35,966 nt of DNA from CAZQEC01 sp964591565 (GCA_964591565.1 CAZQEC010000007.1:1-35966); one strand, 5' to 3'; counted from the stretch's first letter, positions 16,165-25,664 are shown. Translations and numbers: made by a program. Notes: a model not told the origin generated them from the sequence alone.

Positions 16165-16889
16165 GGTGTCGCTTTTTCCTTGATTGGCGTAGTTAATGTT
16201 TTAATTAACTCCGGATTCAGCGTTGCGGAAATGGAAAAATGACCGACTAGCGTTCCGGGCTTACTATCATCTGCATTATTAGTCGTTGATTGTGTAATAG
16301 AACCCAGTGCAACGCCAGAAAAAGCTGGTACTGTAACGTCAGCTGTTGATTTAGCGTCGCTTGCCGGTATGGTGTCAGTGGCCTTTTGATATGCCACCAC
16401 CTGCCTGGCAATTAAGCCATAAGACGTCACAAAATCTGATCCAATCACGCCAGCTCGAGAAATACCATCAATTTTGATGGTCAACTTATCGTCAATGTTC
16501 ATACCAGTCAGCGTAATACCTTGCAGAGTATGAGACGACAGAATGGGTACAACTTTGCTCCACACCTTGCGCCCATCTAACAGTTTACGAAACCCAGCCA
16601 CAGTGGTTGTGAGCTCACTGGCGCGTGCTTCAACCGTAGTTTTAGGTGCCCCATTCACCGCTGGAAGAGCGTTATTGACGCTAATTTCCTGATCTTTAGT
16701 CGCCGAAAATCGTTGTAAATCAGCTACTTGCTTATTTAATTTTGCCGTATCAGACCAATACCATAAGGCAAACAAAACGCTCAAAACAGCGCACACCGAG
16801 GCAGTGTAAAATGGAATAGCCCATTTACTGCTACCCTGATAGACCGTACCGGGTGGCGCAGAAGCGCTCAAGTCTACATCGTTTATCAC
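16161..16889 (-). CDS. pilN: PilN-like pilus alignment protein
   Basis: 242 residues: a short cytoplasmic N-terminus with DVDLSASAPPG (resembling the PilM-binding INL..P stretch of PilN only loosely), a membrane segment (FYTASVCAVLSVLFALWYW), a coiled coil, then FRKLLDGRKVWSKVVPILSSHTLQGITLTGM, a good PilN signature. The start is GTG at 16889, with GAGGGG about 8-10 bases upstream. It heads the pilN-pilO pair. No PilM gene is present in the window, so the cytoplasmic partner is encoded elsewhere or missing. Confidence 0.82.
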   Translation of the reverse strand: MINDVDLSASAPPGTVYQGSSKWAIPFYTASVCAVLSVLFALWYWSDTAKLNKQVADLQRFSATKDQEISVNNALPAVNGAPKTTVEARASELTTTVAGFRKLLDGRKVWSKVVPILSSHTLQGITLTGMNIDDKLTIKIDGISRAGVIGSDFVTSYGLIARQVVAYQKATDTIPASDAKSTADVTVPAFSGVALGSITQSTTNNADDSKPGTLVGHFSISATLNPELIKTLTTPIKEKATP

Positions 16890-16955
16890 TTATTATGCCC
16901 CTCTTTTAGCATAGTTTAATTATAGAGCAATGTGGATAAAGAAGTAAACAAGGCG

Positions 16956-17160
16956 AAATGGATAATGCATACTCGCAAGCGCTCATTAGACGGTCGGAAT
17001 TACATTCCTCGCGTCCATAATGCATAAATCATCAAATCTACGATTTGTAATTGCTCCTCAATGGTCGCAACCATAATTACGGAGTCGCTTTAGCGACATC
17101 TATGAAAGTGGCTTCAAGCCACTCCACCATTATCCATTATGCATTCTGCATTATCCATTT
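16956..17160. repeat. Inverted heptamer element upstream of pilN
   Basis: Left arm 16956-16970 is AAATGGA then TAATGCA; the right arm 17127-17160 is the complement, five units of the same consensus. Inside are GTCGCTTTAGCGAC, GTGGCTTCAAGCCAC and a GTAATT/AATTAC stem-loop. The right arm ends 4 bases from the stop codon of the gene at 17165, exactly as in the pilB-pilT element. A perfect DnaA-box-like TGTGGATAA lies just outside at 16931-16939. Confidence 0.8.
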
Positions 17161-17164
17161 CTTT

Positions 17165-18985
17165 CTACGGTGCTAGATCTTTCAAAATTGGCGTAGAGGA
17201 AAACAGCTGAAAGCCAGGCGGTGGCGACGAAGCCAAGTTTTGATCGTATTCTATGGTAATGCCCGAACGATCGGCTGCATCTAGTCCAGTAGCGGTAATG
17301 GGTGCTACTTCACGTAAATCAACATCATTCGCCACTATCGAACCATTTAGCTTCACTGTGCCTCTGCCAGATTTGCGTACCCTGAATGTATCTAGAGGGA
17401 CAAAAAACGCCACACTGTTAAGACTAATGTCACCAATATTATCAGTATCCCAGAGTGCCGCCGCACCACTGCCTCCGTCATTGCTACGTAATACAATAAA
17501 CCCAAGAGGACCTGGATTGGCACTTGCGTCTTTTTTAATATTCACGTTTCCAATTGTTAATTTTTTATCAACAATAATAGTACCTCCTGAATAATTAGTG
17601 ATATCAACAACATTCCCCGAATTTTTACCTATAATTAAGTCGCCATTTTTTATATGAATCACAAAATCATTTTTACGTGCCGAAGACGTAGTCGCTGGTA
17701 ATAAGCTTGGAGAACTCAAATCAAGTGACCACGGCGCTGACTTTCGCATTTCAACTTGAAAATTTCCACCAGAGGTATCACATTTTGTAATCATAGTGGC
17801 AGTGGTGCGAAGTGCTTCACAATTTGTACTATCTATCACTAAATCCGGGCTACGTTTTAAGCGGTTAATGTTGGCGTTTTGATAGACGTTTTTATACACA
17901 GAATTAATGTCCCAGCCGTTCACTGCCTTAGAATCTATGCCGTAATTAATATTTTCTCTGGACAGTGACGTGCCTCCGACTAGCGATCCAGCGGCGTGTT
18001 CACCTGGCAAAAGCAAGCGACCAGCATCGAGTCCGCCGCCAGAATAAACGTTACCCACAATAGTGCTTGGCGGTAACGTCATAAAATAAGCGCGGGCGGC
18101 GCCAAGCTCCTTTCCACTCGTACTATCACTCACAATTGCTTGCGTAGCATACAAACATGCTCCACCGCGACTGCGCTGGGGAATAAAAGATAATGTTATG
18201 CCACATTGATTGGCGGTTGTGTCAGTAGTAATTAACTCATCTGGATTTGGTTGTAAAACAAAAACCGGAGGGGTGGTAATTTTTTTTGCGTCAGACCCAT
18301 CTGTATTGGCAACGTCAACCGTTACCCCTGGCACTAAAACACCAAGATCTAATGCTGTATCCGATTTACCAAACAACGCCGATGATAAGTTGTTCTGGCT
18401 AAATTGAGGAATGTATAAAAGATAGCCAACGTCGGCCAACGTTTCAGCTGACCCTGTTTCATCCACAAAAACCGGGTACCCGACTAATCTGCTTTTATAG
18501 GTTGGGAAAATAATTGATCTTGGCTGACCCGTGTACTGCACACAATATTGTTGACCTTTGTCTAAAGGACTTGTTGCGCTTCCAATGGTAAACTTACGCC
18601 AATTTTGCCCTGTCGCAATTGGCGCATCCTTTAATCCTCCGGCACAATCTCCTTGATCATTCAATCCGCCTGAACGAAGCACCACTGACGATAGGTTACC
18701 CCACGTTTGACCAGCTTCCGTAAAAACGTCTCTAATGGTAATGGCTGAACTAACCGTATCCCCCGGAATTGATATGACTAAATTGACTTGTACAGTATCT
18801 ACTACGCCTTCTTTACTTATTTTGACTGTGACTACTTGTTGCCCACCGCCTAATGTGATATTACGCATCGTTTTAGATACTACAATTGGACGCTTAGCAG
18901 CGTGAACTGTGCTCGCCGACCACAGCGACAAAGCCCCAAACGCCAGCATCAATATACTACATACTGATAACAATTTATTGATCAT
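17165..18985 (-). CDS. Secreted pilus-locus protein of unknown function (606 aa)
   Basis: MINKLLSVCSILMLAFGALSLWSASTVHA is a signal peptide, probably cut before AKRPI. The N-terminal 250 residues are beta-rich; the C-terminal third (DFVIHIKNGDLIIGKNSGNVVDI...GTIIVDKKLTIGNVNIK) resembles the repetitive beta-strand region often seen in pilus-locus or PilX/PilY-like surface proteins of CPR bacteria. I do not recognise a named family. ATG at 18985 is preferred to that at 18991 because AAGGA then has a 5-base spacer. It lies 35 bases after the giant Gly-rich protein gene, so the pair is likely one operon, and both are probably tip or adhesion components. Confidence 0.8.
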   Translation of the reverse strand: MINKLLSVCSILMLAFGALSLWSASTVHAAKRPIVVSKTMRNITLGGGQQVVTVKISKEGVVDTVQVNLVISIPGDTVSSAITIRDVFTEAGQTWGNLSSVVLRSGGLNDQGDCAGGLKDAPIATGQNWRKFTIGSATSPLDKGQQYCVQYTGQPRSIIFPTYKSRLVGYPVFVDETGSAETLADVGYLLYIPQFSQNNLSSALFGKSDTALDLGVLVPGVTVDVANTDGSDAKKITTPPVFVLQPNPDELITTDTTANQCGITLSFIPQRSRGGACLYATQAIVSDSTSGKELGAARAYFMTLPPSTIVGNVYSGGGLDAGRLLLPGEHAAGSLVGGTSLSRENINYGIDSKAVNGWDINSVYKNVYQNANINRLKRSPDLVIDSTNCEALRTTATMITKCDTSGGNFQVEMRKSAPWSLDLSSPSLLPATTSSARKNDFVIHIKNGDLIIGKNSGNVVDITNYSGGTIIVDKKLTIGNVNIKKDASANPGPLGFIVLRSNDGGSGAAALWDTDNIGDISLNSVAFFVPLDTFRVRKSGRGTVKLNGSIVANDVDLREVAPITATGLDAADRSGITIEYDQNLASSPPPGFQLFSSTPILKDLAP

Positions 18986-19020
18986 TATCATCCTTAAGTA
19001 TCATAGTTAAAAGTGATTTT

Positions 19021-21855
19021 TTAGTTAAACTTGACAATATACATTACCTTAACCGTAGTATCGGCTTTTATATTAACATCAGGTAATACAATTGAACGAC
19101 CAACCGGATTTACGGTTTGATATATTGGTACACCGGCACCTGCAATGATGACAATATTTTTACCGTCTAGTGCATTTTGCAACGAAGTATTAGCTGGCAT
19201 AAAATCTTTGATAGTAACCGTGCGCTCGGCCCCAGGATTACGAATCACTGTCTGTACCCGCATGTAGGCGGAAGGAACCGTCGTAACACTGTCACTCCAA
19301 CGAGAATCATTGGCGTCTTCGATTTGCAACGCATAATCGGCTTGCTTATATACATTGACCCCGTTCCACTGTTGCAAGCGTTTGGAAATTTGAACATCTG
19401 GCGAAATGTTACCCGAGCCCGTGCCGCCACATATTGGCTTGCCATTTTCATCTACCGGATCATAGGTACCAATATCAATTATGCCATCTTCGGCTAATCC
19501 GCCGCCTTTATTGACATGAAGATTATTATGGTCTGGTTTAAATGGATTGCCCAAATCTTTGCAATAATCATCAATTGGTGGCAGTCCTGCGCCAGTATAG
19601 TTAGTGGCACGGATTTTAATCAAACCGCCGCCACCCTCACCACCCTTGTTGTAGCCATTCGCAACAGAGCCATTTGATTCGACAGTATCCTCTTTAGTAT
19701 TGCCACCATTGGCAGTAATTAAACTAACAACGTCGAGATTTATTGTACCGCTTAAACGTAAGTTAACCGTGCCAGCTCCGCCGCCTCCGGGGCCTGGATT
19801 CGCCATTGTTTCTCCATCGGCTTTAATTGAACCGCCAGTCATAGTTAGATCAGTGGCAGATAATTTGATACTGCCCCCGCCCGAGCCAGCCGGAATGACA
19901 GAATAAGTAGCACCTGAACCAGTACCAGCTCCTCCACCTAAGCCGGTAACGAATGTGGACGAATACATACCGCGATTAGACCCACCAGCTACGCCCGAAG
20001 GGCCGGCTACCGGCTCAATAATGTCGGGTGTCCCAGGCGATCCAACCAATCCCCCGCCGAGTCCACTAATGCCGGCCCCACCGTTGCCATTCCAGTAGAC
20101 ATTTGTCGATACCACTCCATTTTTAATATTCATTCCGCCAGCGCCAGCGCCAATTACCCCACCACCACCACCTCCGCCAGCCCATCTGGTACCGACGCCA
20201 AAGTTACCTCCGCCCCCGCCCCCGCCACCATCAATTGCACCAGGACCTCCAGTTGGGGATGAGTTGCTACCAAAATTGCCTTTACTATTTCCATTATTTC
20301 CACCGTACGCCTGCCACCAACTTGGCGTACCAACCGTGTGCCCATAGCCACCAATTCCGGCCACACCGGCATTAGCTGTATCAAATATGTATGTCCCGCC
20401 AGGTAATCCTTTGCCTGTAACATCTATCCTTCCACCAGATGCAAGCGTCACCGCACCATTTAAAGATAAGCGCAATCCAGCAGGAATCGGATATGTAACG
20501 TCACCAGCTGGACCTTTGTGCTGTTGTAAATCATAGTTTTGCAACAATGACACTTTAGTGACATCACTTGGTTTACGTCCAATGCGATAATCTGTACCAA
20601 TTCCATTTGATGTATTTGCAAATGGCTCACCAACTTCCGGGTTGTCTCGATCCTCATAGTAAAAATGCCAATCGCCGTCCACTGTTTTGCCAAAATTGCG
20701 AAATGTATTGTTTATTTCGACCGACGGGAAAAAGTAATATTGTCCACCAACGATGTCGATATTTGTAAAATGTCTTTCTATGGCACGACCGTCGCCAGTT
20801 TGTGCGCCAAATCCATATTCAAATCGCATTGAACCTGCAGACCCGGAATCAAATGTTCCAACCGGCCCGTTTCCAAAACCGGAGCTAACAAACCCATTGT
20901 ATATCTGATTGGTTTTGACTGTGGTAAGTGCTCCACCATCCTTGCTTGTTCCAATAGTAAAACGAGCCTTGCCAGATGTTTCCCATGTCATAATACTAAT
21001 TGGATAATTGTGCACACCGGAGGACACTACTAACGGAAATTTCTTTCTAGCCGCAGTTAATTGCCCACTAATGCCATTGCAGGAAGTAGCGGTATCATAG
21101 AACGACCTATCAAACAAATGGTCACTTCCGGCACAAGTGAAGTGATTCCATGAGTAGACAGAAAAATTGGGGGTATTAATATTACCCGTGTCTTCGGCGG
21201 TGCCATCTATCTCCACTACTACCGAATCATCCCAACCATCGCCACCAAAATTCATTGGCTCAACTGTATAGGTAGCACCACTAGCCCCACCGTCTAATTC
21301 AATAAAACCGGTAAAGCGCATCGCGTAAAAATTGTCTTTACTAGCGTAAGGCACCGCTTTGCCATTAGCGTCTGCGGGCGCGGTGGTAACCACTCCGCTA
21401 TTGGTCACATTGACACTGCCAAGAGTTGTGTCACCGACTATAGACAGCTCAGCAAAATTATTAACAGTTAAATTAACGTTTGACGTTGCTCCAGTCGGGA
21501 TACACAAACGACCAATAAAATTTGCAACCCCATCATTATTTATTCCGATCCTAGATTTATAATTCATTGGTAATAACGACGATTCACCGGGCAAGCACCC
21601 GCCACCACGCAAAAGCATAAAATTAGATTCAGGGTCAGTTAACGTCAGCGTTTTAGTATTGGACACCCAAGTAGCACTCGCGGCTGCACTAGTGCGTTTA
21701 ATAAACAAACCGCTATTATTTGACGCAAAAAAGCTGGCGCCGGCGAGAGTGGCAATTAAAATAATAAATGAAATGTAGCGCGTCGGATGATAAGTTTTGG
21801 CTTTCCACAACGCAAAACGAACGTTTGCCTTTATGCGACTTAAGCGATCATTCAT
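19021..21855 (-). CDS. Large Gly-rich secreted protein, putative adhesin
   Basis: About 944 residues. An N-terminal membrane segment (ISFIILIATLAGASFFAS, about residues 28-45) follows a basic cytoplasmic leader. The middle is beta-rich; about residues 460-720 is extremely Gly-rich with runs such as GGGGGGGGNFGVG and AGGGGGGGVIGAGAGG, a pattern of outer-surface proteins with parallel beta-helix or collagen-like flexibility. The C-terminal 130 residues (VQTVIRNPGAERTVTIKDFMPANTSL) resemble a DUF11-like domain of surface proteins. ATG at 21855 is chosen over 21870 because GGAGGG precedes it by 7 bases. A strong promoter lies just upstream. Confidence 0.8.
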   Translation of the reverse strand: MNDRLSRIKANVRFALWKAKTYHPTRYISFIILIATLAGASFFASNNSGLFIKRTSAAASATWVSNTKTLTLTDPESNFMLLRGGGCLPGESSLLPMNYKSRIGINNDGVANFIGRLCIPTGATSNVNLTVNNFAELSIVGDTTLGSVNVTNSGVVTTAPADANGKAVPYASKDNFYAMRFTGFIELDGGASGATYTVEPMNFGGDGWDDSVVVEIDGTAEDTGNINTPNFSVYSWNHFTCAGSDHLFDRSFYDTATSCNGISGQLTAARKKFPLVVSSGVHNYPISIMTWETSGKARFTIGTSKDGGALTTVKTNQIYNGFVSSGFGNGPVGTFDSGSAGSMRFEYGFGAQTGDGRAIERHFTNIDIVGGQYYFFPSVEINNTFRNFGKTVDGDWHFYYEDRDNPEVGEPFANTSNGIGTDYRIGRKPSDVTKVSLLQNYDLQQHKGPAGDVTYPIPAGLRLSLNGAVTLASGGRIDVTGKGLPGGTYIFDTANAGVAGIGGYGHTVGTPSWWQAYGGNNGNSKGNFGSNSSPTGGPGAIDGGGGGGGGNFGVGTRWAGGGGGGGVIGAGAGGMNIKNGVVSTNVYWNGNGGAGISGLGGGLVGSPGTPDIIEPVAGPSGVAGGSNRGMYSSTFVTGLGGGAGTGSGATYSVIPAGSGGGSIKLSATDLTMTGGSIKADGETMANPGPGGGGAGTVNLRLSGTINLDVVSLITANGGNTKEDTVESNGSVANGYNKGGEGGGGLIKIRATNYTGAGLPPIDDYCKDLGNPFKPDHNNLHVNKGGGLAEDGIIDIGTYDPVDENGKPICGGTGSGNISPDVQISKRLQQWNGVNVYKQADYALQIEDANDSRWSDSVTTVPSAYMRVQTVIRNPGAERTVTIKDFMPANTSLQNALDGKNIVIIAGAGVPIYQTVNPVGRSIVLPDVNIKADTTVKVMYIVKFN

Positions 21856-21882
21856 AACCAATCCCTCCATTTCGTTACATTA

Positions 21883-21913
21883 AGTATACACAAATACTAC
21901 CTGTATGTGTCAA
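21883..21913 (-). promoter_or_regulatory. Sigma-70-type promoter of the secreted-protein/pilus operon
   Basis: On the minus strand, TTGACA (complement of 21908-21913) and TATACT (complement of 21883-21888) are separated by 19 bases. Transcription would start near 21876 and give a leader of about 20 bases holding GGAGGG. A perfect -35 and five-of-six -10 make this one of the clearest promoters in the window. Confidence 0.8.
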
Positions 21914-21961
21914 GACAACGGAGGACGGATAACAGATTAATTTGCAATTACCAATGTGATC

Positions 21962-22160
21962 GTATCATGTATAGGGTATGGGGTATCAGGGGGCAGAAGG
22001 TAGACAGTAGCAAGTAGCGGGTAGCTGGTAGAGCAGAAATCTTCAGCCAGTTTAGGCAAACTATGGTCTCTCCCTGCGAGAGGGTGAGACCCTTTTTGGT
22101 CTTTTTCCTCATCAATCACTCCCTTTTGTTCCCTGATACCTAATACCCAATACCTGATAC
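21962..22160. repeat. Inverted heptamer pair (GTATCAG/CTGATAC) with central hairpin
   Basis: 21962-21989 has four GTAT-starting units; 22133-22160 has four complementary units ending in CTGATAC. Between them are five GGTAGAC/AGTAGCG-type units (21999-22033) and a strong hairpin GGTCTC...GAGACC at 22063-22090 followed by CTTTTTGGTCTTTTT. That hairpin resembles a plus-strand terminator although no plus-strand gene precedes it. The left arm and its flank recur almost unchanged at 31441-31475. Confidence 0.75.
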
Positions 22161-22239
22161 GTTCCGCGATCGAATACTTCAAATTTTACGTTACGAATTT
22201 TGTATGTACTCCAAACCACATTTAGTTTAATGTTAACCT

Positions 22240-23607
22240 ATGGGGCAAAATATTATTGAAGAATTGGCCGAAGCACCGGCGGTGGCGCTCGAAAAAACGG
22301 TGGATGAGACTAAAAAAATCGGTCGTGATCTGCGCATCGGTAAAACCTACGCTGAAGCCAAAGCATATTGGCATAAATTAGGGCCGGGCTTAACCACTGG
22401 CGCGGCTGACGATGACCCGTCGGGTATCGGCACCTATTCTCAAGCTGGTGCCGCTAACGGTTTTTCGTTGCTGTGGTTGGCTCTTTTTACCTTTCCATTA
22501 ATGGCGGTTATTCAAGAAATGTGCGCCCGCATTGGGCTCGTTACTGGGCGCGGTCTGGCGGCCAACATTCGCCAGTACTTTCCACGCTGGGTACTCTATT
22601 CCACGACCATTATGCTTTTTGCCGCCAACACCTTTAACATTGGGGCCGATTTGGGCGCAATGGCCACAGCCAGTCAATTATTACGCCCTGAAATACCATT
22701 TACGGCGCTGGTGATATTTTTTACAGTCTTAAGTTTAGCGCTACAAATTTTCGTGCCGTACCAAAAGTATGCTCATTATCTCAAATGGCTGGCACTTGTT
22801 TTATTAGTCTATATTTTCTCCGCCTTAAGCGTGCGTCTTGATTGGGGTTTAATTTTTCGTTCAACGATCATTCCAAATATAAACTTTTCCAAAAGTGAGC
22901 TTATTCTAATCTGTGCTATTTTGGGTACGACCATTTCGCCATATCTATTTTTTTGGCAATCATCGCAAGAGGTAGAGGAAGAAATTTTGGATGGTAAAAC
23001 CACCGTTGCGATGCGCCAAACCGAAACCTCAAGTTCAGATATTAAAGATATGCGGATTGATGTTTGGACTGGTATGTTTGTATCCAATTTAGTGATGTTT
23101 TTCATCATCGCCGCCTCCGCCGCCACCTTGAATGCTTATGGCGTGACCAACATCGCCACCGCCGCCGACGCCGCCCAGGCCTTGCGCCCAATCGCCGGTG
23201 AAAGCGCCTACTTTTTATTTACTCTCGGCATTATTGGCACTGGTCTGTTAGCCGTTCCAATTTTGGCTGGGTCGGCATCGTACGCTATCTCCGAAAGCTT
23301 TGGCTGGAAGCAGGGACTTTATCGCAAACTGCGTCAAGCCACCGCCTTTTACGGCGTCATTATTATTGCTATGTTGATTGGTTTTGGACTAAACTTTAGC
23401 GGGCTCGATCCTATTAAAGCTTTGATCTATTCGGCCGTAGCTAACGGCTTGGTAGCACCAATTGTGCTAGTTTCGATTGTTTTAATTAGTGCCAATACCA
23501 AAATAATGGGCTCTTTTGTAAATCACAAAGCAACCACAATAATCGGCTGGATAATAACAGCGGTCATGGTAGTGGCCGGTCTGGCCGCCATTATTTCGAT
23601 TTTTTAA
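22240..23607 (+). CDS. Nramp-family divalent cation transporter, divergent metal site
   Basis: 455 residues with about 11 membrane segments after a 50-residue cytoplasmic N-terminus. LGPGLTTGAADDDPSGIGTYSQAGA is TM1 of the Nramp fold, but the canonical DPGN is DPSG, so the metal-binding Asn is replaced by Gly. TM6, GTTISPYLFFWQSSQEVEEE, keeps the Pro and WQ but lacks the Met and His of the usual M-P-H motif. The pattern is that of Nramp-related proteins that may carry Mg2+ or other ions instead of Mn2+/Fe2+; the substrate is inference. It is monocistronic, convergent with transketolase, and has no obvious ribosome site before ATG at 22240. Confidence 0.88.
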   Translation: MGQNIIEELAEAPAVALEKTVDETKKIGRDLRIGKTYAEAKAYWHKLGPGLTTGAADDDPSGIGTYSQAGAANGFSLLWLALFTFPLMAVIQEMCARIGLVTGRGLAANIRQYFPRWVLYSTTIMLFAANTFNIGADLGAMATASQLLRPEIPFTALVIFFTVLSLALQIFVPYQKYAHYLKWLALVLLVYIFSALSVRLDWGLIFRSTIIPNINFSKSELILICAILGTTISPYLFFWQSSQEVEEEILDGKTTVAMRQTETSSSDIKDMRIDVWTGMFVSNLVMFFIIAASAATLNAYGVTNIATAADAAQALRPIAGESAYFLFTLGIIGTGLLAVPILAGSASYAISESFGWKQGLYRKLRQATAFYGVIIIAMLIGFGLNFSGLDPIKALIYSAVANGLVAPIVLVSIVLISANTKIMGSFVNHKATTIIGWIITAVMVVAGLAAIISIF

Positions 23608-23683
23608 TTATCCAATTTAATGTCTAGAATGATATGAATAGAATAAATATCTCTGGAATTTAAAGCCATCTAAGTTATGAATC

Positions 23684-23731
23684 GTTAAGGGGCAAGGGGC
23701 TCGCCTTAGATAGCGCCCCCTACCCCTTAAC
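23684..23731. terminator. Strong hairpin between convergent transporter and transketolase genes
   Basis: GTTAAGGGG (23684-23692) pairs exactly with CCCCTTAAC (23723-23731), and AGGGGC pairs with GCCCCC just inside. No long T-run follows on either strand, but its position 75 bases after one stop codon and about 80 before the other suggests a bidirectional transcription barrier. Confidence 0.55.
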
Positions 23732-23780
23732 AATCCCCACCCTGCCACGCTAAAAAAGATCAATTCACCTATAAATTTCA

Positions 23781-23816
23781 TATCACCTCCGAGGTGATTT
23801 AGCTTCACACCTAAGT
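23781..23816 (-). repeat. Diverged REP unit at the transketolase stop codon
   Basis: Read on the minus strand it keeps the head ACTTAGGTGT, AGCTA at the centre and a palindrome CACCTCGGAGGTG, with differences from the RAYT borders; the palindrome is changed on both arms so that pairing is kept. The TAG of transketolase (complement of 23811-23813) is the TAG in the head. Confidence 0.8.
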
Positions 23817-25664
23817 AGTGAGCGGGGTCGAACTATTCGATAGTTGGTCTTTGACCGCTTCGTAAATAGCTCCAGCCGAAATGCCGAAATGCTCCATTAA
23901 ATCTTGCGGTTTGCCCGAGCGAGGCACATCTTTGATCGCCAACCGTGTAATGTGTGGAATGATTCCCGCGAAATCACTAAACGCTTCCGCCACCGCGTCG
24001 CCCAAACCACCGAAATATCCATGATCCTCCACGACCACAAAATGACCGCATTCAAGCGCCGCCGCATGTAAAACGTCGCGATTTATTGGCTTGATTGAGT
24101 AAGCGTCTATCACCCTGATTATTACCCCGTCATTATTTAACAAATCATAAGCTTTCAGTGCCTCATGCACGCATGCGCCCGTTGCCACCACGCACGCGAC
24201 GTCTTTGGCGGACGATTTCAGCACTGTGGCACCGCCAACACTGAATTGATCACCCTCCTTATATATAACCGGCACAACTTGGCGCAAAACACGCAGATAG
24301 CTGATGCCGTTGTATTCAAGCACTTGAGACAATAATCCCACAGCAGATACTGCATCGGACGGCGACAACACCATACTGCCAAAGATTGACCGCATCATCG
24401 CCATATCTTCAAGACCCATTTGCGACGGTCCATCTTGACCAATTGATACACCCACGTGCGTGCCAATAAGCATAAATTGAGACCGAGAATACGCCGCCAT
24501 GCGTATTTGATCATAAGCGCGCGTCAAAAACGCGGCAAAGGTGCTCACAATCGGTCGCCACGCCACCGCGCTTAAGCCCACCGCCGCCTCAATCATTAAC
24601 TGCTCTGCAATGAAACATTCAATAAATTGATCTGGCGCCTGATCTCGCACCAGTTCGGTAAAGGTGGAGTTTGCCACGTCTCCATCGAGCACTAAAATGG
24701 CCGGATTCGTTTGAGCAAAATTTTTCAAAGCATCACCGACTGCTTGACGCATTGAGACAGTCTGATCATTGCTGGGTGATAACTCGTCCGATATTTTTAT
24801 ATTTGGAGCGATTAGGCGACTTTTTGGCGCTTCAATTTTAATGGGTTTATTCGATTCCAACGCACCTAATTCACCAACCGCCCGATCAAATTCTTGATTA
24901 TTTAACGCTTTACCATGCCAGCCGGATGCGTCCTCAAGGAATGATACCCCCTTGCCCTTGATGGTTTTAGCCAAAATAACCACGGGGCGGGTTGCCGTTT
25001 TAACTTTTGCAAAAGCGGAGTCTATTTCATCAATATCGTGCCCATTTATCAGCATCGTTTGCCACCCAAACGCTTCAAAGCGCTTTTGATAAATATCTAG
25101 GTGATGTTCATACGCAGTCGGTCCGGTTTGACCCAAGCGATTAGCGTCTACCACGGCTGTGAGATTTAATAATGATCTTTGCGAGGCAAACGCCGCCGCT
25201 TCCCAGACTGAGCCTTCGGCTAATTCGCCATCGCCTAACAGCACCCAAACACGTCCGACCGAGCCGTGTCGCCGCAAGCCTTCGGCCATGCCAGCGCCAA
25301 AACCAAGCCCCATGCCAAGTGACCCGGTTGCCACCAAAGCGTGCTTAAAGCGCGGAGTTGGATGCCCCTCCAATTCACTATCAAAAACTCGATATTTTAA
25401 TAGATCACTCGCGTCCAATACACCCAACGCCTCAAACATAGCGTAGAATAACGGGCTAGCGTGCCCTTTGGAGAATATATTGCGGTCGTTGTGTAAATTT
25501 TCGGCGTGTTTTACATCATAGACTAAATGATGCGCCATTAGAGTGGCCATTAATTCCGCCGCTGAAAGCGCAGATGTAGCGTGCCCAGACCCGGCATGAG
25601 TGGTCATACGCAAGCTCCAGTAGCGCAGGCGCTTGGCTAATTGGGCAATTTCGTGATGTGTCAT
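23811..25664 (-). CDS. tkt: Transketolase
   Basis: 617 residues, a full single-chain transketolase that swaps C2 units between sugar phosphates (non-oxidative pentose phosphate pathway), the likely source of ribose-5-phosphate in a reduced metabolism. The N-terminal His pair is in TTHAGSGHAT (about 21-30), GHAS at about 67, and the thiamine diphosphate/Mg site GDGELAEGSVWEAAAFAS...VVDANRLGQ (about 144-179). The pyrimidine domain starts about residue 305 (TVSMRQAVGDALKNF) and the C-terminal domain has FVVVEDHGYFGGLGDAV. Slightly shorter than the 660-680 residues common in proteobacteria. ATG at 25664 has AGGAT 6 bases upstream. The stop codon lies in a REP unit. Confidence 0.95.
   Translation of the reverse strand: MTHHEIAQLAKRLRYWSLRMTTHAGSGHATSALSAAELMATLMAHHLVYDVKHAENLHNDRNIFSKGHASPLFYAMFEALGVLDASDLLKYRVFDSELEGHPTPRFKHALVATGSLGMGLGFGAGMAEGLRRHGSVGRVWVLLGDGELAEGSVWEAAAFASQRSLLNLTAVVDANRLGQTGPTAYEHHLDIYQKRFEAFGWQTMLINGHDIDEIDSAFAKVKTATRPVVILAKTIKGKGVSFLEDASGWHGKALNNQEFDRAVGELGALESNKPIKIEAPKSRLIAPNIKISDELSPSNDQTVSMRQAVGDALKNFAQTNPAILVLDGDVANSTFTELVRDQAPDQFIECFIAEQLMIEAAVGLSAVAWRPIVSTFAAFLTRAYDQIRMAAYSRSQFMLIGTHVGVSIGQDGPSQMGLEDMAMMRSIFGSMVLSPSDAVSAVGLLSQVLEYNGISYLRVLRQVVPVIYKEGDQFSVGGATVLKSSAKDVACVVATGACVHEALKAYDLLNNDGVIIRVIDAYSIKPINRDVLHAAALECGHFVVVEDHGYFGGLGDAVAEAFSDFAGIIPHITRLAIKDVPRSGKPQDLMEHFGISAGAIYEAVKDQLSNSSTPLTT

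Noticed and set aside
22063..22090. Plus-strand terminator-like hairpin GGTCTC...GAGACC with T-run
   Set aside because: No plus-strand gene precedes it within reach; kept only as part of a repeat cluster.
21937..22182. 81-residue minus-strand frame between the promoter and the transporter
   Set aside because: Composed of heptamer array translation (PYPIHDTITL and similar) and no ribosome site.
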